Shown: positions 8,420 to 16,957 of the stretch, one piece after another
Layout of the letters: the number at the start of each line of letters is the position of its first letter
How positions within the stretch are numbered: position 1 is the stretch's first letter
Notes under the pieces: model-generated
What the model was told of the DNA's origin: nothing
Database searches by the model: none
Seen by the model: the letters and a program-made list of their open reading frames with translations, nothing else
Translations under genes and position numbers: made by a program
Source of the DNA: an uncultured Acidobacteriota bacterium
Lineage (GTDB): Bacteria > Acidobacteriota > Terriglobia > Bryobacterales > Bryobacteraceae
DNA: 57,738 nt
Assembly: GCA_902825945.1 (NCBI GenBank)
Contig: CADECY010000050.1
Span: 1-57,738 of the forward strand
Direction: 5' to 3'

Positions 8420-9406
8420 CCGCTTCGGCTCCCCACAACTGCCATCACCGCGGCCGACTCCGTCGCGCTCAGCCGAAGCGGCTGCTACGGGACTTGTCCC
8501 GTATACGTAGTCCGCGTGTACGGCGACGGTAAGGTGTCCTGGAAGGGCGAGGGATTCGTCACCGCAAGGGAGAATCGTGAAGCCAGCATCCCAAGGGAAG
8601 AAGCGCGTGCGCTGATCGAACTGTTCCGTCAGCCTGACGTTTGGGGCCTCTTCGAAGACTTTACGCGATCGGTGACGGATAGCGCCTCTGCTCGCGTCGA
8701 AGTCGCGACGGGAGGACTGCTGAAGACCATCGACGACTACGCGGTCTCTGCTCCTCAGTGGTTCCGCGAGTTGCGCGACCGAATCGCGGTGTCACCGACA
8801 CGCATCGGTGGCGGCACGGCGATCCGCCGGTCGAACCACTCTGGAGGATCGGGCATGAGTACTTGCCCAAGCCCGGCTTCACCGGCCTGATGCGCTCGCC
8901 GCGAGAAGAAATGTGGAAGGCGTACGACGCTGTTAGCTGAGGGGGCCCGGCCGAACGATGTCGATAGCGGCGGTTGGGCCGCGCTCATGTATTGGTGGCG
9001 CCGGGGTCCGCAGGCCTCGATCTGCTGTTGGCGGCGGACGCGGACCCAACGCACGTCTCGCCGCGCGGCGACACGATTCTGATGGCCGCCGCCATGAGTG
9101 GAGACTTCGACAGGGGCTTGGCGAAGCTCTCCGGCAATATCAATTCCCAGAACCGGGATGGGAGTGACGGTCTTGATGATGCTCGCTGATGGTGGCGACC
9201 CCAGCCAAATCGAGGCCGCGTTGAAAGCGGGAGCAAGTACGGGTCTGAAGGATGTGAAGGGCCGAACCGCGTTGGACTACTTGAACGCCGCCAACTGTGA
9301 CAATAGTCTGATTCCGCGAGATATCTTCGAGCCGGTCCTGGGAGGACCGTGCAACAGATTCCACAAGGCGAATCTAAGCAGGGCGCGCCACTTTCTGACG
9401 AGGTAG
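8420..9406 (+). pseudogene. DUF6438-ankyrin repeat protein, multiply frameshifted
   Basis: An N-terminal DUF6438 domain is readable around 8470-8790 (LSRSGCYGTCPVYVVRVYG, then EDFTRSVTDSASARVEV). The same protein continues only by changing frame: VTDTHRWRHGDPPVEPLWR and PKPGFTGLMRSP in the next frame to about 8930, LLAEGARPNDVDSGGWAALM to about 8995, LDLLLAADADPTHVSPRGD and LMAAAMSGDFD to about 9165, then VTVLMMLADGGDP, ALKAGASTGLKDVKGRTALD and a stop at 9406. The later segments are ankyrin repeats. At least four frame changes in under 1 kb make an inactive gene far more likely than sequencing error. The 5' limit is uncertain because isomerase fragment B runs into it on the other strand. Confidence 0.75.
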
Positions 9407-9417
9407 ATGCGAACGCT

Positions 9418-9950
9418 CTATTCCGGCGGCAAGATCGAATCGACGGCCACCGAGCCCACTTCAACTCCGTCCAGGATCACCGGAATCGCCTCTCCGGATC
9501 GGTAAGCACTCGACTTCCGATACGTGTTGTCGCGGGGCTCCGAGGACTGAATCACACGCCCGGTGAGGTCCAGCAGCCAATAGACGGGGACTCCTGCTTG
9601 GGCATAGATTCGCTCCTTCACGGTGCGGTCATGGAGCAGCGACGAGTGTGAAACCTCGGCAACCAGCGCGGTTTCGAGGACATTCGAGTGGCGATCCGCG
9701 TAGTCCGTGGTGTCACCGCGGAAGACGGCGACATCCGGCTCGGGTTCGCTTTTTCGACAGGGTGATGGGGGCTTGGGTATCGACGTACCAACCGGGCGGC
9801 GCAACAGAATCCAGCGCTCGAAACAAGACGCGGGTTCCGATGCGATGCGGCGGATTGATGGGCATCTTCTTGACGGTCATCCATCCAGCAGTTCGACGCG
9901 GTCTTCGGGCGTCAAGATGCGGTGCCTCAGAAAGGGCCACGCCTTCATTG
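9418..9950 (-). pseudogene. degenerate second copy of the Uma2 gene
   Basis: Near-identical over most of its length to 5815-6320, starting exactly at the stop codon. It differs by a one-base deletion after ELLD, an extra T in the run at about 9750 (CTTTTTC versus CTTTTC) that shifts the frame at the PD-site region, loss of one residue in the VIQ-SEP segment, and replacement of the N-terminal ~30 codons. The frame is therefore broken twice. Homology stops near 9920, and an isomerase-like tail (fragment C) follows. Confidence 0.85.
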
Positions 9951-9965
9951 CTGCTCGCTTCGGCC

Positions 9966-9999
9966 CGGATTTTGATCTTCTCCAGATTCGACAGCCCGA
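9966..9999 (-). pseudogene. possible isomerase tail fragment C
   Basis: Minus-strand LSNLEKIKI at this position matches the terminal NLGKIKF of fragment B at DNA level (GAATCTGGnGAAGATCAAA). It is very short, so common origin is likely but not proven. Confidence 0.35.
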
Positions 10000-10032
10000 A
10001 GCAAGACGCTGCCCGGTGAAGGCCAAATGCGC

Positions 10033-10038
10033 TAAAAT
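10033..10038 (+). promoter_or_regulatory. candidate -10 TAAAAT upstream of 10059 gene, with SD AGGAGA
   Basis: TAAAAT lies 20 nt before the ATG at 10059, and CAGGAGAATTCC supplies an SD sequence (AGGAGA). This is a conventional leader, in contrast to the short-spaced TANNNT starts elsewhere in the window. Confidence 0.4.
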
Positions 10039-10058
10039 CACCTGTCCAGGAGAATTCC

Positions 10059-11063
10059 ATGCGCAGCTTTATCCTCATGGCGGCCTTTGCCGCTCTGTCT
10101 TTCGGACAGACCAAGAAGATCGTGATGCTGAATCCCGACGCGGCAACGCTGAAGGAGCTTTCCGGCGCGTCACCGAAGGCGACCATCGTCACCGCGACGC
10201 CGCAGAACATCAAGGAAGTGATCGCCGACGCCGATGCGTTCATCGGCGATATCAAGCCGGACCTGGTGCGCGCGGGGAAGAACCTGAAATGGGTCCAGAT
10301 CATGAGCGCGGGCGCCGAGAAGGTGCTGCACCTTTCCGGCGGAAGCGACCTCCGCGACAGCAACATCGTGCTCACCAACAACCAGATCGTGCAAGGGCCG
10401 GAAATCGCCGACCACGCGCTCGCCATGCTGTTGGCGATGTCGCGCGGCCTGCTCACCTTCGTGGAGCATCGTAAGATTCAGAAGTGGCAGGCGCGGCCTT
10501 ATCCCGGAATCGAACTGCGTGGCCGCACTGCCGTTGTGATCGGGCTCGGCGGCATCGGCCAGCAGATCGCGCAACGCTCGTGGGGCTTCGGCATGAACGT
10601 GATCGGAGTCGATCCGGAAGACATTCCGATGTCGCCGTTCTGGCAAGAGGTGGTCAAGCCCGACCGGCTGAACGAAGTTCTGCCGCGGGCCGACGTAGTC
10701 TTCATCTCCGCGCCGCACACCGAAAAGAGCCATAAGATGATGGGGCCGCAACAGTTCGAACTGATGAAAAAAGACTCCTACTTCGTGGCCGTGAGCCGTG
10801 GCGGAATCTACGACCTGCCGTCGCTCGTGAAGGCGCTCGACAGCAAGAAGCTGGCGGGAGCGGGCGTCGATGTGACCGATCCGGAACCACTTCCTGAAGG
10901 CCACCCGCTCTGGAAGTTCGACAACGTGCTGATCACCCCGCACATCGCGGGCCGCTCCGACAAAGATCGCGCACGCATGGTGGGCACGATTCGCGAAAAC
11001 ATCCGCCGCTTCTGCGAAGGCCAACCGCTGATCAACGTGGTGGACAAGCAGAAGGGATATTGA
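10059..11063 (+). CDS. D-2-hydroxyacid dehydrogenase family protein with signal-peptide-like N-terminus
   Basis: Protein of 334 residues with the two-domain fold of NAD(P)-dependent D-2-hydroxyacid dehydrogenases, which interconvert 2-keto acids and D-2-hydroxy acids. The Rossmann motif is VVIGLGGIGQQIA near residue 165. The catalytic arginine lies in FVAVSRGGIYD, the glutamate in DVTDPEPLPEGHPLW and the histidine in LITPHIAGRSD. The first 19 residues (MRSFILMAAFAALSFGQTK) look like a Sec signal peptide, which is odd for an enzyme needing NAD. The start is supported by a good SD sequence. The stop overlaps the ATG of the MqnD-like gene (TGATG), so the two are translationally coupled. Confidence 0.88.
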   Translation: MRSFILMAAFAALSFGQTKKIVMLNPDAATLKELSGASPKATIVTATPQNIKEVIADADAFIGDIKPDLVRAGKNLKWVQIMSAGAEKVLHLSGGSDLRDSNIVLTNNQIVQGPEIADHALAMLLAMSRGLLTFVEHRKIQKWQARPYPGIELRGRTAVVIGLGGIGQQIAQRSWGFGMNVIGVDPEDIPMSPFWQEVVKPDRLNEVLPRADVVFISAPHTEKSHKMMGPQQFELMKKDSYFVAVSRGGIYDLPSLVKALDSKKLAGAGVDVTDPEPLPEGHPLWKFDNVLITPHIAGRSDKDRARMVGTIRENIRRFCEGQPLINVVDKQKGY

Positions 11064-11896
11064 TGGCGAGAGAGATCGTTTGCGCGCATTCGCCGGATTC
11101 CGACGATGCGTTCATGTTCTATGCCATGTCCACCGGCTTGGTCCGGTCGGACCTGGTGACGGTGAAACACCTGCTGCAGGATATCGAGTCCCTCAATCGA
11201 AAGGCGCTCGACGGTGTTCACGAGCTGACGGCGATTTCCTATCACGCCTATCCGTACGTAGCGGATAAGTACGTCCTGATGGCGAGCGGATCGAGCATCG
11301 GAGACGACTACGGTCCGATGCTGATTTCGCTGAAGCCGTTTTCTCCGGACGAAGTAAAGGGCAAGAAGATCGCAATTCCGGGCACGATGACGACGGCGTA
11401 TCTCACGCTGAAGCTCTACCAGCCCGACTTCGAAGCGGTGATCACGCCGTTCAACCAGATTCCGGACGCGGTGCGATCTGGCGCGGTGGACATCGGCCTG
11501 ATCATCCACGAGGCGCAGCTCACCTATTCGAAGGGCGGATTCCATCTGATCGAGGATCTCGGCAAATGGTGGAAGCGCGAGAAGGGGCTGCCGCTGCCGC
11601 TGGGTGCGAACGCGTTGCTGCGATCTCTTCCCGATGACGTGAAAAGCGAATGCTGCCGGCTGATGCGTGAATCGATCGCCTACGCGCTCGCGCATCGCAA
11701 GGAGGCTCTGAACTACGCGTTGCAATATGCACGCGACATGGATCCGGCGACGGCCGATCAGTTCGTCGGCATGTACGTGAACCATCACACGGTGGATTGC
11801 GGCGAGGACGTTCCGAAGGCTGCGCAGCTCTTGCTCGACCTCGGCTACGAAGCTGGCATCGTCAAGAAGAAGATCCAGGTCGAGTTCGTGCGGTAG
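11063..11896 (+). CDS. mqnD: MqnD-like 1,4-dihydroxy-6-naphthoate synthase / periplasmic-binding-fold protein
   Basis: Protein of 277 residues related to MqnD, which cleaves cyclic dehypoxanthine futalosine to 1,4-dihydroxy-6-naphthoate in the futalosine route to menaquinone. Family signs are the opening SPDSDDAFMFYAMSTG, HELTAISYHAYPYV, the strand KGKKIAIPGTMTTAYL and VDIGLIIHEAQLTY. ATG 11063 is chosen because it overlaps the upstream stop; a TTG one codon earlier is less likely. MqnA and other MqnA/D-like solute-binding proteins share the fold, so the exact step is less certain than the family. No other mqn genes lie in the window. The 3' end overlaps the converging RDD gene by 35 bp. Confidence 0.72.
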   Translation: MAREIVCAHSPDSDDAFMFYAMSTGLVRSDLVTVKHLLQDIESLNRKALDGVHELTAISYHAYPYVADKYVLMASGSSIGDDYGPMLISLKPFSPDEVKGKKIAIPGTMTTAYLTLKLYQPDFEAVITPFNQIPDAVRSGAVDIGLIIHEAQLTYSKGGFHLIEDLGKWWKREKGLPLPLGANALLRSLPDDVKSECCRLMRESIAYALAHRKEALNYALQYARDMDPATADQFVGMYVNHHTVDCGEDVPKAAQLLLDLGYEAGIVKKKIQVEFVR

Positions 11897-12665
11897 CTCT
11901 CGTTCCGGCCCGGAACACGATATCCACGGCGTTGCGGACGTACTGCTCGTCCGGCAGCGCCTCCACGGCTTCGGGTGGGAACGTGACCAGTTCGCGGAAC
12001 CGGCTGGCGAGTTCGCCGAACACTTCCAGGCGGGACGCGGGTTCGAGCTGATCGCGCCGCGTGATTGCGTCGAGCGCCGCGGCGGCCAAGTCCGGCGACG
12101 TGCGTTGGCGCAGGCGCGCGGCCAGATGGCGGTGCTCCGCCATCGAATTGAATCGGGAGCCGAGCAACTGGTCGAGATCAGGGATGGTCAGCTCTTCGAC
12201 GCGAACGACGATCGTGCCGGCAGCGAGGTCGCCGAGCCGCTGCAGCTTCGATCCGGCGAGGCACACGATGCCGCCGAGCAGATAGAAGGCGGGCAGCATG
12301 TCGACCGGCCGCAGCAGATTGCGGATCACGAGTTGACTGGCGTGTAGACGGCCACCACGAGCGTCGACCACGCGCAGGTGTAACATTCGTTTGCCGACGG
12401 TCTGTCCGCGCCACAGCCATTCGGTCAGGATGCCGTAGCCAGTGGAGATCAGGAAGAACAGCACGATGCCCACCGCCTCGCCGAAGCCGCGGCTGAGAAT
12501 CGACACGAGCATGATGACATTGTTTGCCGCGGCACTGATCGCGGAGATCGTCGCGAGGTCGATGGCGAGCGCGAGGAAACGCACCCCCGGACCCGCGAGC
12601 AGAAGCGGAAACTCCACTCCCTCCGGCGTGCGGATTGGCAAGCGGGCCACGTTGGCGTGAATCAC
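11862..12665 (-). CDS. RDD family membrane protein, last gene of the MoxR cluster
   Basis: Protein of 267 residues. The RDD domain (about residues 25-155) has the eponymous arginine and aspartates in GVRFLALAIDLATIS, the TVGKRMLHLRVVDARG segment and LQRLGDLAAGTIVV. Three to four membrane segments are followed by a charged ~100-residue cytosolic tail. The GTG at 12665 overlaps the stop of the SpoIIM-like gene (GTGA), giving coupled translation. RDD proteins are mostly uncharacterised; this type is commonly placed beside SpoIIM, DUF58 and MoxR genes. This is the last gene of the run, and its 3' end overlaps mqnD by 35 bp. Confidence 0.85.
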   Translation of the reverse strand: MIHANVARLPIRTPEGVEFPLLLAGPGVRFLALAIDLATISAISAAANNVIMLVSILSRGFGEAVGIVLFFLISTGYGILTEWLWRGQTVGKRMLHLRVVDARGGRLHASQLVIRNLLRPVDMLPAFYLLGGIVCLAGSKLQRLGDLAAGTIVVRVEELTIPDLDQLLGSRFNSMAEHRHLAARLRQRTSPDLAAAALDAITRRDQLEPASRLEVFGELASRFRELVTFPPEAVEALPDEQYVRNAVDIVFRAGTRATARTRPGSSS

Positions 12666-13663
12666 TCGGCGTCTCCCTCCGCCGCGCGGCCGGCGCGCGA
12701 CAGAAACAACGCGAGCAGCGTGAGTTCCACCAGACCGAAGGCGACCTTCACCGCGTAGGGAATCACGGGCTCGTGGTACTGCGAGAGGAACGCCTCGACG
12801 ATACCAGCCCAAACGAGCATGATCGAAAAGAGTCCGATCAGGGTCACGACATCGGGCAGTACGGCGCGCAAGCGTGCCGATCGCGTGTCGCGGCTTCCCC
12901 AGCCGATGAGGGCGCGGCCGAGGATGAAACCCGCCTGTCCCGCCACGAGGATCGCGGGAATTTCGATCGCGCCGTGCGGGAGCAGCCATCCGAGGAGAAA
13001 GACGGCCTGGCCATCGGCCACGTAGTCGTACACGATCGCCCCGAGAATCGCGCCGTTGTAGAACAGCATCACGAACGTGCCCGCGCCGAACGTCATTCCG
13101 AGGGCGAGTGTCAACAGCGACACCTGAATGTTGTGCGTCATCAAATACGCCGAGAAGCTAGACTTTCCGTCGCTCAGGCGCTTGCCACGATCGGCGAGCT
13201 CCTTTTCGACGCGTTCGGTTGGCGAATGATCGGCGTGGCCGAACGGCAGCAGCACCGAGCGTGAGCCGGCGTCGAGCGACATCGCGAGGGCGCCGAACAG
13301 ACACCCGAGGATCGTGAGCGCCACCGTCAACTGAAACTCGCCCGCATGGCGCCGGCACGTCCGCGGCACGTCACGCAGGAACCACTGCCGGAAGGAGAAC
13401 GGAGCGCGGCCAGCGGGTGCATGGATCTCGGCATAGGCACGCGCCACCAGCCATTCGAGGTAGCGCTTCAGTTCCGGCTCCGACGACAACGGCGCCACCT
13501 TCGCGAGACTTGCGCAGGCGTGTTGATAGAGCGCGTGGAACTCCTCGAGTTCGTTCAACTTCAGCGACGCGTGCGGATCTGCCTCCAACCGCGCCAGATG
13601 TGCTTCCAAGCGCTGCCAGCGCGGCCGTTCGGTGTTGGCGAAGCGTTCGAGGTCGAGGATCAT
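12662..13663 (-). CDS. SpoIIM-like (stage II sporulation protein M family) membrane protein
   Basis: Protein of 333 residues. A helical N-terminal cytosolic part (about 1-100, rich in Glu/Arg/Leu) is followed by an integral membrane region: FQLTVALTILGCLFGALAM, then LLTLALGMTFGAGTFVMLF, a GWLLPHGAIEIPAILVAGQ segment characteristic of the SpoIIM superfamily, and two more helices. The organism is not expected to make endospores; distant SpoIIM proteins in non-sporulating phyla sit beside RDD, DUF58 and MoxR genes, as here. The ATG overlaps the DUF58 stop (ATGA). Confidence 0.85.
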   Translation of the reverse strand: MILDLERFANTERPRWQRLEAHLARLEADPHASLKLNELEEFHALYQHACASLAKVAPLSSEPELKRYLEWLVARAYAEIHAPAGRAPFSFRQWFLRDVPRTCRRHAGEFQLTVALTILGCLFGALAMSLDAGSRSVLLPFGHADHSPTERVEKELADRGKRLSDGKSSFSAYLMTHNIQVSLLTLALGMTFGAGTFVMLFYNGAILGAIVYDYVADGQAVFLLGWLLPHGAIEIPAILVAGQAGFILGRALIGWGSRDTRSARLRAVLPDVVTLIGLFSIMLVWAGIVEAFLSQYHEPVIPYAVKVAFGLVELTLLALFLSRAGRAAEGDAE

Positions 13664-14961
13664 ATCAACTGCCTCGCCTTGGTGTCCTGATACATTTGCG
13701 CTACCTGTCGGCTGAAGCTCTTCTCATCGAAAGCTCCGAAGCGAATACCTTGCTGTCGCAGCCGGACCTCGAGTTCCTTCATCGATCGCCACGCCAGATG
13801 GCCGCCCACCTCGGTGTAGATATCATCCACTGTGGCGGGTTCTGTCGAAAAGAGTGGACGGGCGTGCGGAGGCCGGATCGTCGCCGCGGTGACGACGTGA
13901 CGGGAGGCGAGCAGACGCGACGAATTCGTGAACGCCTCCGCCGTCGAGGGATCGTCGAGATCGGTGAGGAACAGCAGCAGCGCTCGCCCGCGAAGATGCA
14001 GCCGGATCTCGGTTGCGGCTTCCTGAAAATCCGGAGCGAGAGGCTTGGCCGCGATGCGCGACAGCGCCTGCCGGCAGGTGGCGTTGTGCGCGGCGCCTTT
14101 CCCCGCGCGCACGAAGTCGAGGACGCGGTCCTGGAAGGTCACCACGCCGAAGAGATCGCCGTTGCGCGTGGCCGCGCCCGCGAGCACGAGACACGCGCTG
14201 ATGTAGCGCTCCAACCGCGTGTCGCCGCCAGCCATGCGGCCTGTGAGGCGCGATCCGTCGACGATTGCGTAAATCTCGCGGGTCCGCTCCACCTGGAATA
14301 CTTTGGTGATTGGCTTCGCGCGGCGCGCCGTTGCCTTCCAGTGAATTTCGTCGAAGCCGTCGCCGGGCAGGTATTCGCGAAGCTTTTCGAAGTCACGCCC
14401 TTTCCCGATTTGCCGCACCGCATGTCCGCCGGTGGTCTGTTGCCGGAAGGCGAGCAGATCCTCGACCGTTTGCAGCGTCGGCAGCGATTGGATCGCGCAC
14501 TGAAGCGGGATTTCGCGCCGGATCTCCCAAAGCCCGAAGCGCGACGGCCGCTCGAGTGCGGCCAGTTCGATGAGGTGCTGTCCACGCCGCGCGGCGGTGA
14601 ACGGCCAGTCGAGCACGAACGAGCCAGCTGGCAGCGCGACCCATTGCTCTTGCACGGGTGCGGTGAGTTCGCCCGGCCAAGCGATTCCGGTACGCAGCCG
14701 CTCGATCGTCTCCTGGGAATCAATCCGCATCGCGAGTGTGGCGGGGCGGTCTTTGTAGCAGCGCTGCGATGCGGGCAGCTCGATCGAGACGCCGGCGAGC
14801 GATTGTCGGCTCAGAATCGCGTCGGCGAGCGCGACGAAGAGGAGGGCCGCCGCGAGGAACAACGCGGGAGTGATCGCGCCGGGGAGCAAAGCGGATGCCA
14901 CCGCGGCCGGGAGGCCGGCGGCGGCGACAATCCACAACAGGCGCTGCGCGGGAACGATCAT
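13660..14961 (-). CDS. DUF58 domain protein (VWA-like), MoxR partner
   Basis: Protein of 433 residues. Two N-terminal membrane helices (about residues 7-47) are followed by an extended beta region and the DUF58 core, with the signature GKGRDFEKLREYLPGDGFD and IHWKATARRAKPITKVF near residue 190-225. A VWA-like segment follows with DGSRLTG as a partial metal-binding (MIDAS-type) motif and LLLFLTDLDDPS. DUF58 proteins are the regular partners of MoxR AAA+ ATPases and are thought to be ATPase-remodelled membrane-tethered VWA proteins. The stop overlaps the SpoIIM start and its ATG overlaps the MoxR stop, so the stoichiometry is probably kept by coupling. Confidence 0.92.
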   Translation of the reverse strand: MIVPAQRLLWIVAAAGLPAAVASALLPGAITPALFLAAALLFVALADAILSRQSLAGVSIELPASQRCYKDRPATLAMRIDSQETIERLRTGIAWPGELTAPVQEQWVALPAGSFVLDWPFTAARRGQHLIELAALERPSRFGLWEIRREIPLQCAIQSLPTLQTVEDLLAFRQQTTGGHAVRQIGKGRDFEKLREYLPGDGFDEIHWKATARRAKPITKVFQVERTREIYAIVDGSRLTGRMAGGDTRLERYISACLVLAGAATRNGDLFGVVTFQDRVLDFVRAGKGAAHNATCRQALSRIAAKPLAPDFQEAATEIRLHLRGRALLLFLTDLDDPSTAEAFTNSSRLLASRHVVTAATIRPPHARPLFSTEPATVDDIYTEVGGHLAWRSMKELEVRLRQQGIRFGAFDEKSFSRQVAQMYQDTKARQLI

Positions 14962-15923
14962 GAAGGTACGGTGACCGATTCGAGGACCGACGCGACGGCT
15001 TCACGCGCAGTCACTCCTTCGATCTCGAACTCGGGCCGGATGATCAGGCGATGTTCGAGCACCGGCGCGGCCATGCGCTTCACGTCGTCGGGTGTGACGA
15101 AGTCGCGCATCGCGAGCGCGGCTTGCGCGCGGCTGGCGGTTACGAGCGATTGTGTCGCGCGAGGACCCGCTCCCACGAGAATGCTCTCGAGGCTCCGCGT
15201 CTTACGCACGATGTTCACGACGTAGTCGAGCAGTTCCGATCGCATGGCGACATCGGCAAGCCCTTCGCGTGCATCGGTCAACTGGTTCGCGCCGAGCACC
15301 GGCTGGATGTCGCCGCGCTCGAGACATCTTTCCGGACTCTCGCCCGACATCATGCGGCGCGCGAGTTCCAGCTCATCTTCCGCCTCGGGTGGCGGAATCG
15401 AGATCTTCAGCATGAAGCGGTCCTTCTGCGCTTCGGGCAACGGATAGGTCCCCTCGAATTCGATCGGATTTTGCGTGGCGAAAACGGTAAAGTCCGGTGG
15501 AAGATGATGGGTCTCGCGATCGATCGTGACGGCCCGTTCCTGCATCGCCTGCAACAGCGCGGACTGCGTCTTGGCCGGCGCGCGGTTGATTTCGTCCGCC
15601 AGCAGGAAAGTGGTGAACACCGGCCCACGGAGTAGCGTGAACTGATTCTGCTGGAGGTTGAAGACATTGGTTCCCGTGATGTCGGCGGGCATCAGGTCAG
15701 GCGTGAACTGGATGCGATTGAACTCGCAGCCCAGCACCGCGGCGAGGGTTCGCGCGATGAGCGTCTTCGCCACGCCGGGCACACCTTCGAGCAGCGCGTG
15801 CTGGCGGCACAGGATCGTGATCAACGTGAAATCGACCGCGGTCTGCTGCCCGATGATGATCTTGCGGATCTCGGCGCGAGCGCTTTCGAGAACGGATTGG
15901 AGGCGTTCCAGTCGTGGGGTCAT
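14958..15923 (-). CDS. MoxR family AAA+ ATPase
   Basis: Protein of 321 residues, the normal length for MoxR. Walker A is GVPGVAKT (with A in place of the usual G before KT, common in MoxR) near residue 50. Walker B is LLADEINRAPAKTQSALLQ, followed by MQERAVTI, the FATQNPIEFEGTYPLPEAQ sensor region and the C-terminal lid. MoxR ATPases act as chaperone-like activators of VWA-domain partners, here most plausibly the adjacent DUF58 protein and possibly the BatA-type VWA protein at the head of the cluster. The ATG at 15923 is chosen over upstream in-frame starts because it overlaps the DUF4350 stop (ATGA) and gives the standard N-terminus. Confidence 0.95.
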   Translation of the reverse strand: MTPRLERLQSVLESARAEIRKIIIGQQTAVDFTLITILCRQHALLEGVPGVAKTLIARTLAAVLGCEFNRIQFTPDLMPADITGTNVFNLQQNQFTLLRGPVFTTFLLADEINRAPAKTQSALLQAMQERAVTIDRETHHLPPDFTVFATQNPIEFEGTYPLPEAQKDRFMLKISIPPPEAEDELELARRMMSGESPERCLERGDIQPVLGANQLTDAREGLADVAMRSELLDYVVNIVRKTRSLESILVGAGPRATQSLVTASRAQAALAMRDFVTPDDVKRMAAPVLEHRLIIRPEFEIEGVTAREAVASVLESVTVPS

Positions 15924-16957
15924 GTGCGTTTCGAGGTGAGTTGGTGGATGTGGCGCCAGAGTTCCAACAGCCGCGCGGGCGCCACCGGCCGCACGAGTTC
16001 TTCTTCGATCGTTTGTTTGGTTTGCTTCGGAATCGGCGGCAACAACGCAGCGGACTTGCGCCAAAGCTCCAGCGCCGTGGCCGGCAAGGCCGAGGGCGCG
16101 ATCGCCCGGCGCAGCAGACTCGCGAGCCCTTCCGCGGAGTCGCGCCCGGCAATCGCTTGGACCGCCGGTTCCGGTGCGGGCGGCAGAAAACTCGAACTCC
16201 CGCGCCAGACGAACAGCCCGGCGAGAATCAGCAGCACGGCCGCGGCCGGTTCGAGGTGGAAGCGGCGCACGAGAGTTCCGATCGACCCCGTCTGCTCGGT
16301 ACCGAGATGAAACTCGTCGAACACGATGTCACGGTGATCTCCGATTGCCCAGGCGATCAGTTCGGAATCCCGGTCGTCGCGGAGAGCCTCGTTGGTGAAC
16401 GGGAAGCTCTCGGACACGAAAGCGACGCTGCCTTTGCCGAACTTACGCTCGATCGCGACGGGCTTGCCCTCTTCCGATTCGCGGAAGACGGCCCACGATT
16501 CGTCGAGCGGTTCCAGGCCGGACGCGAGGCGGATCCTCCAACGCGTCTCGACGCTCGGGATGAATTTCGAAGGTACCTTCGAGGGCGTCGACTGCTTCGG
16601 AACCTGGAGCGAAACCACATACCGGACGCCGCGCTTCGCCGCCGCTTCGATCTCTTCGAGGTCTTTCTCGCTCGCGCTCCGCCACGCGAATGCGGATTCT
16701 CCCAGCACCAGCATGGCCGAATTCGAATCGCGGAACTCTTTCAACGGCCGGAACCATCGCCGGACCCGATACCCTTGCATCGACTCGAGCGCGTCATGCA
16801 GTGCGCGGCTTCCGCGCGGGTCCGCCCGCAGGGAGGACATCGGCGGGAAGACTTCACCGGATTCCGCCGAGTACAGATACACGCCGACAAACGCCCAGGC
16901 ACCGGCCACGAGCATCGCGCTCACCGCGACGGGCGCCCACGTGTTACGCGCTCGCAT
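15920..16957 (-). CDS. DUF4350 domain membrane protein
   Basis: Protein of 345 residues. An N-terminal helix (APVAVSAMLVAGAWAFVGVY) precedes a DUF4350 domain (about 35-215) with SSLRADPRGSRALHDALE, a class-I-glutaminase-like alpha/beta layout ending in DIVFDEFHLG. A second helix near residue 240 (AAAVLLILAGLFVW) and a basic cytosolic tail follow. Topology is therefore a periplasmic domain between two helices. DUF4350 genes habitually sit between DUF4129 and MoxR. The ATG region overlaps the DUF4129 stop by 14 bp. Function unknown. Confidence 0.85.
   Translation of the reverse strand: MRARNTWAPVAVSAMLVAGAWAFVGVYLYSAESGEVFPPMSSLRADPRGSRALHDALESMQGYRVRRWFRPLKEFRDSNSAMLVLGESAFAWRSASEKDLEEIEAAAKRGVRYVVSLQVPKQSTPSKVPSKFIPSVETRWRIRLASGLEPLDESWAVFRESEEGKPVAIERKFGKGSVAFVSESFPFTNEALRDDRDSELIAWAIGDHRDIVFDEFHLGTEQTGSIGTLVRRFHLEPAAAVLLILAGLFVWRGSSSFLPPAPEPAVQAIAGRDSAEGLASLLRRAIAPSALPATALELWRKSAALLPPIPKQTKQTIEEELVRPVAPARLLELWRHIHQLTSKRT

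Noticed and set aside
13417..15225. Long plus-strand open frame across SpoIIM, DUF58 and MoxR genes
   Set aside because: Shadow of three well-supported overlapping genes on the other strand; Arg/Ala-rich with no domain.
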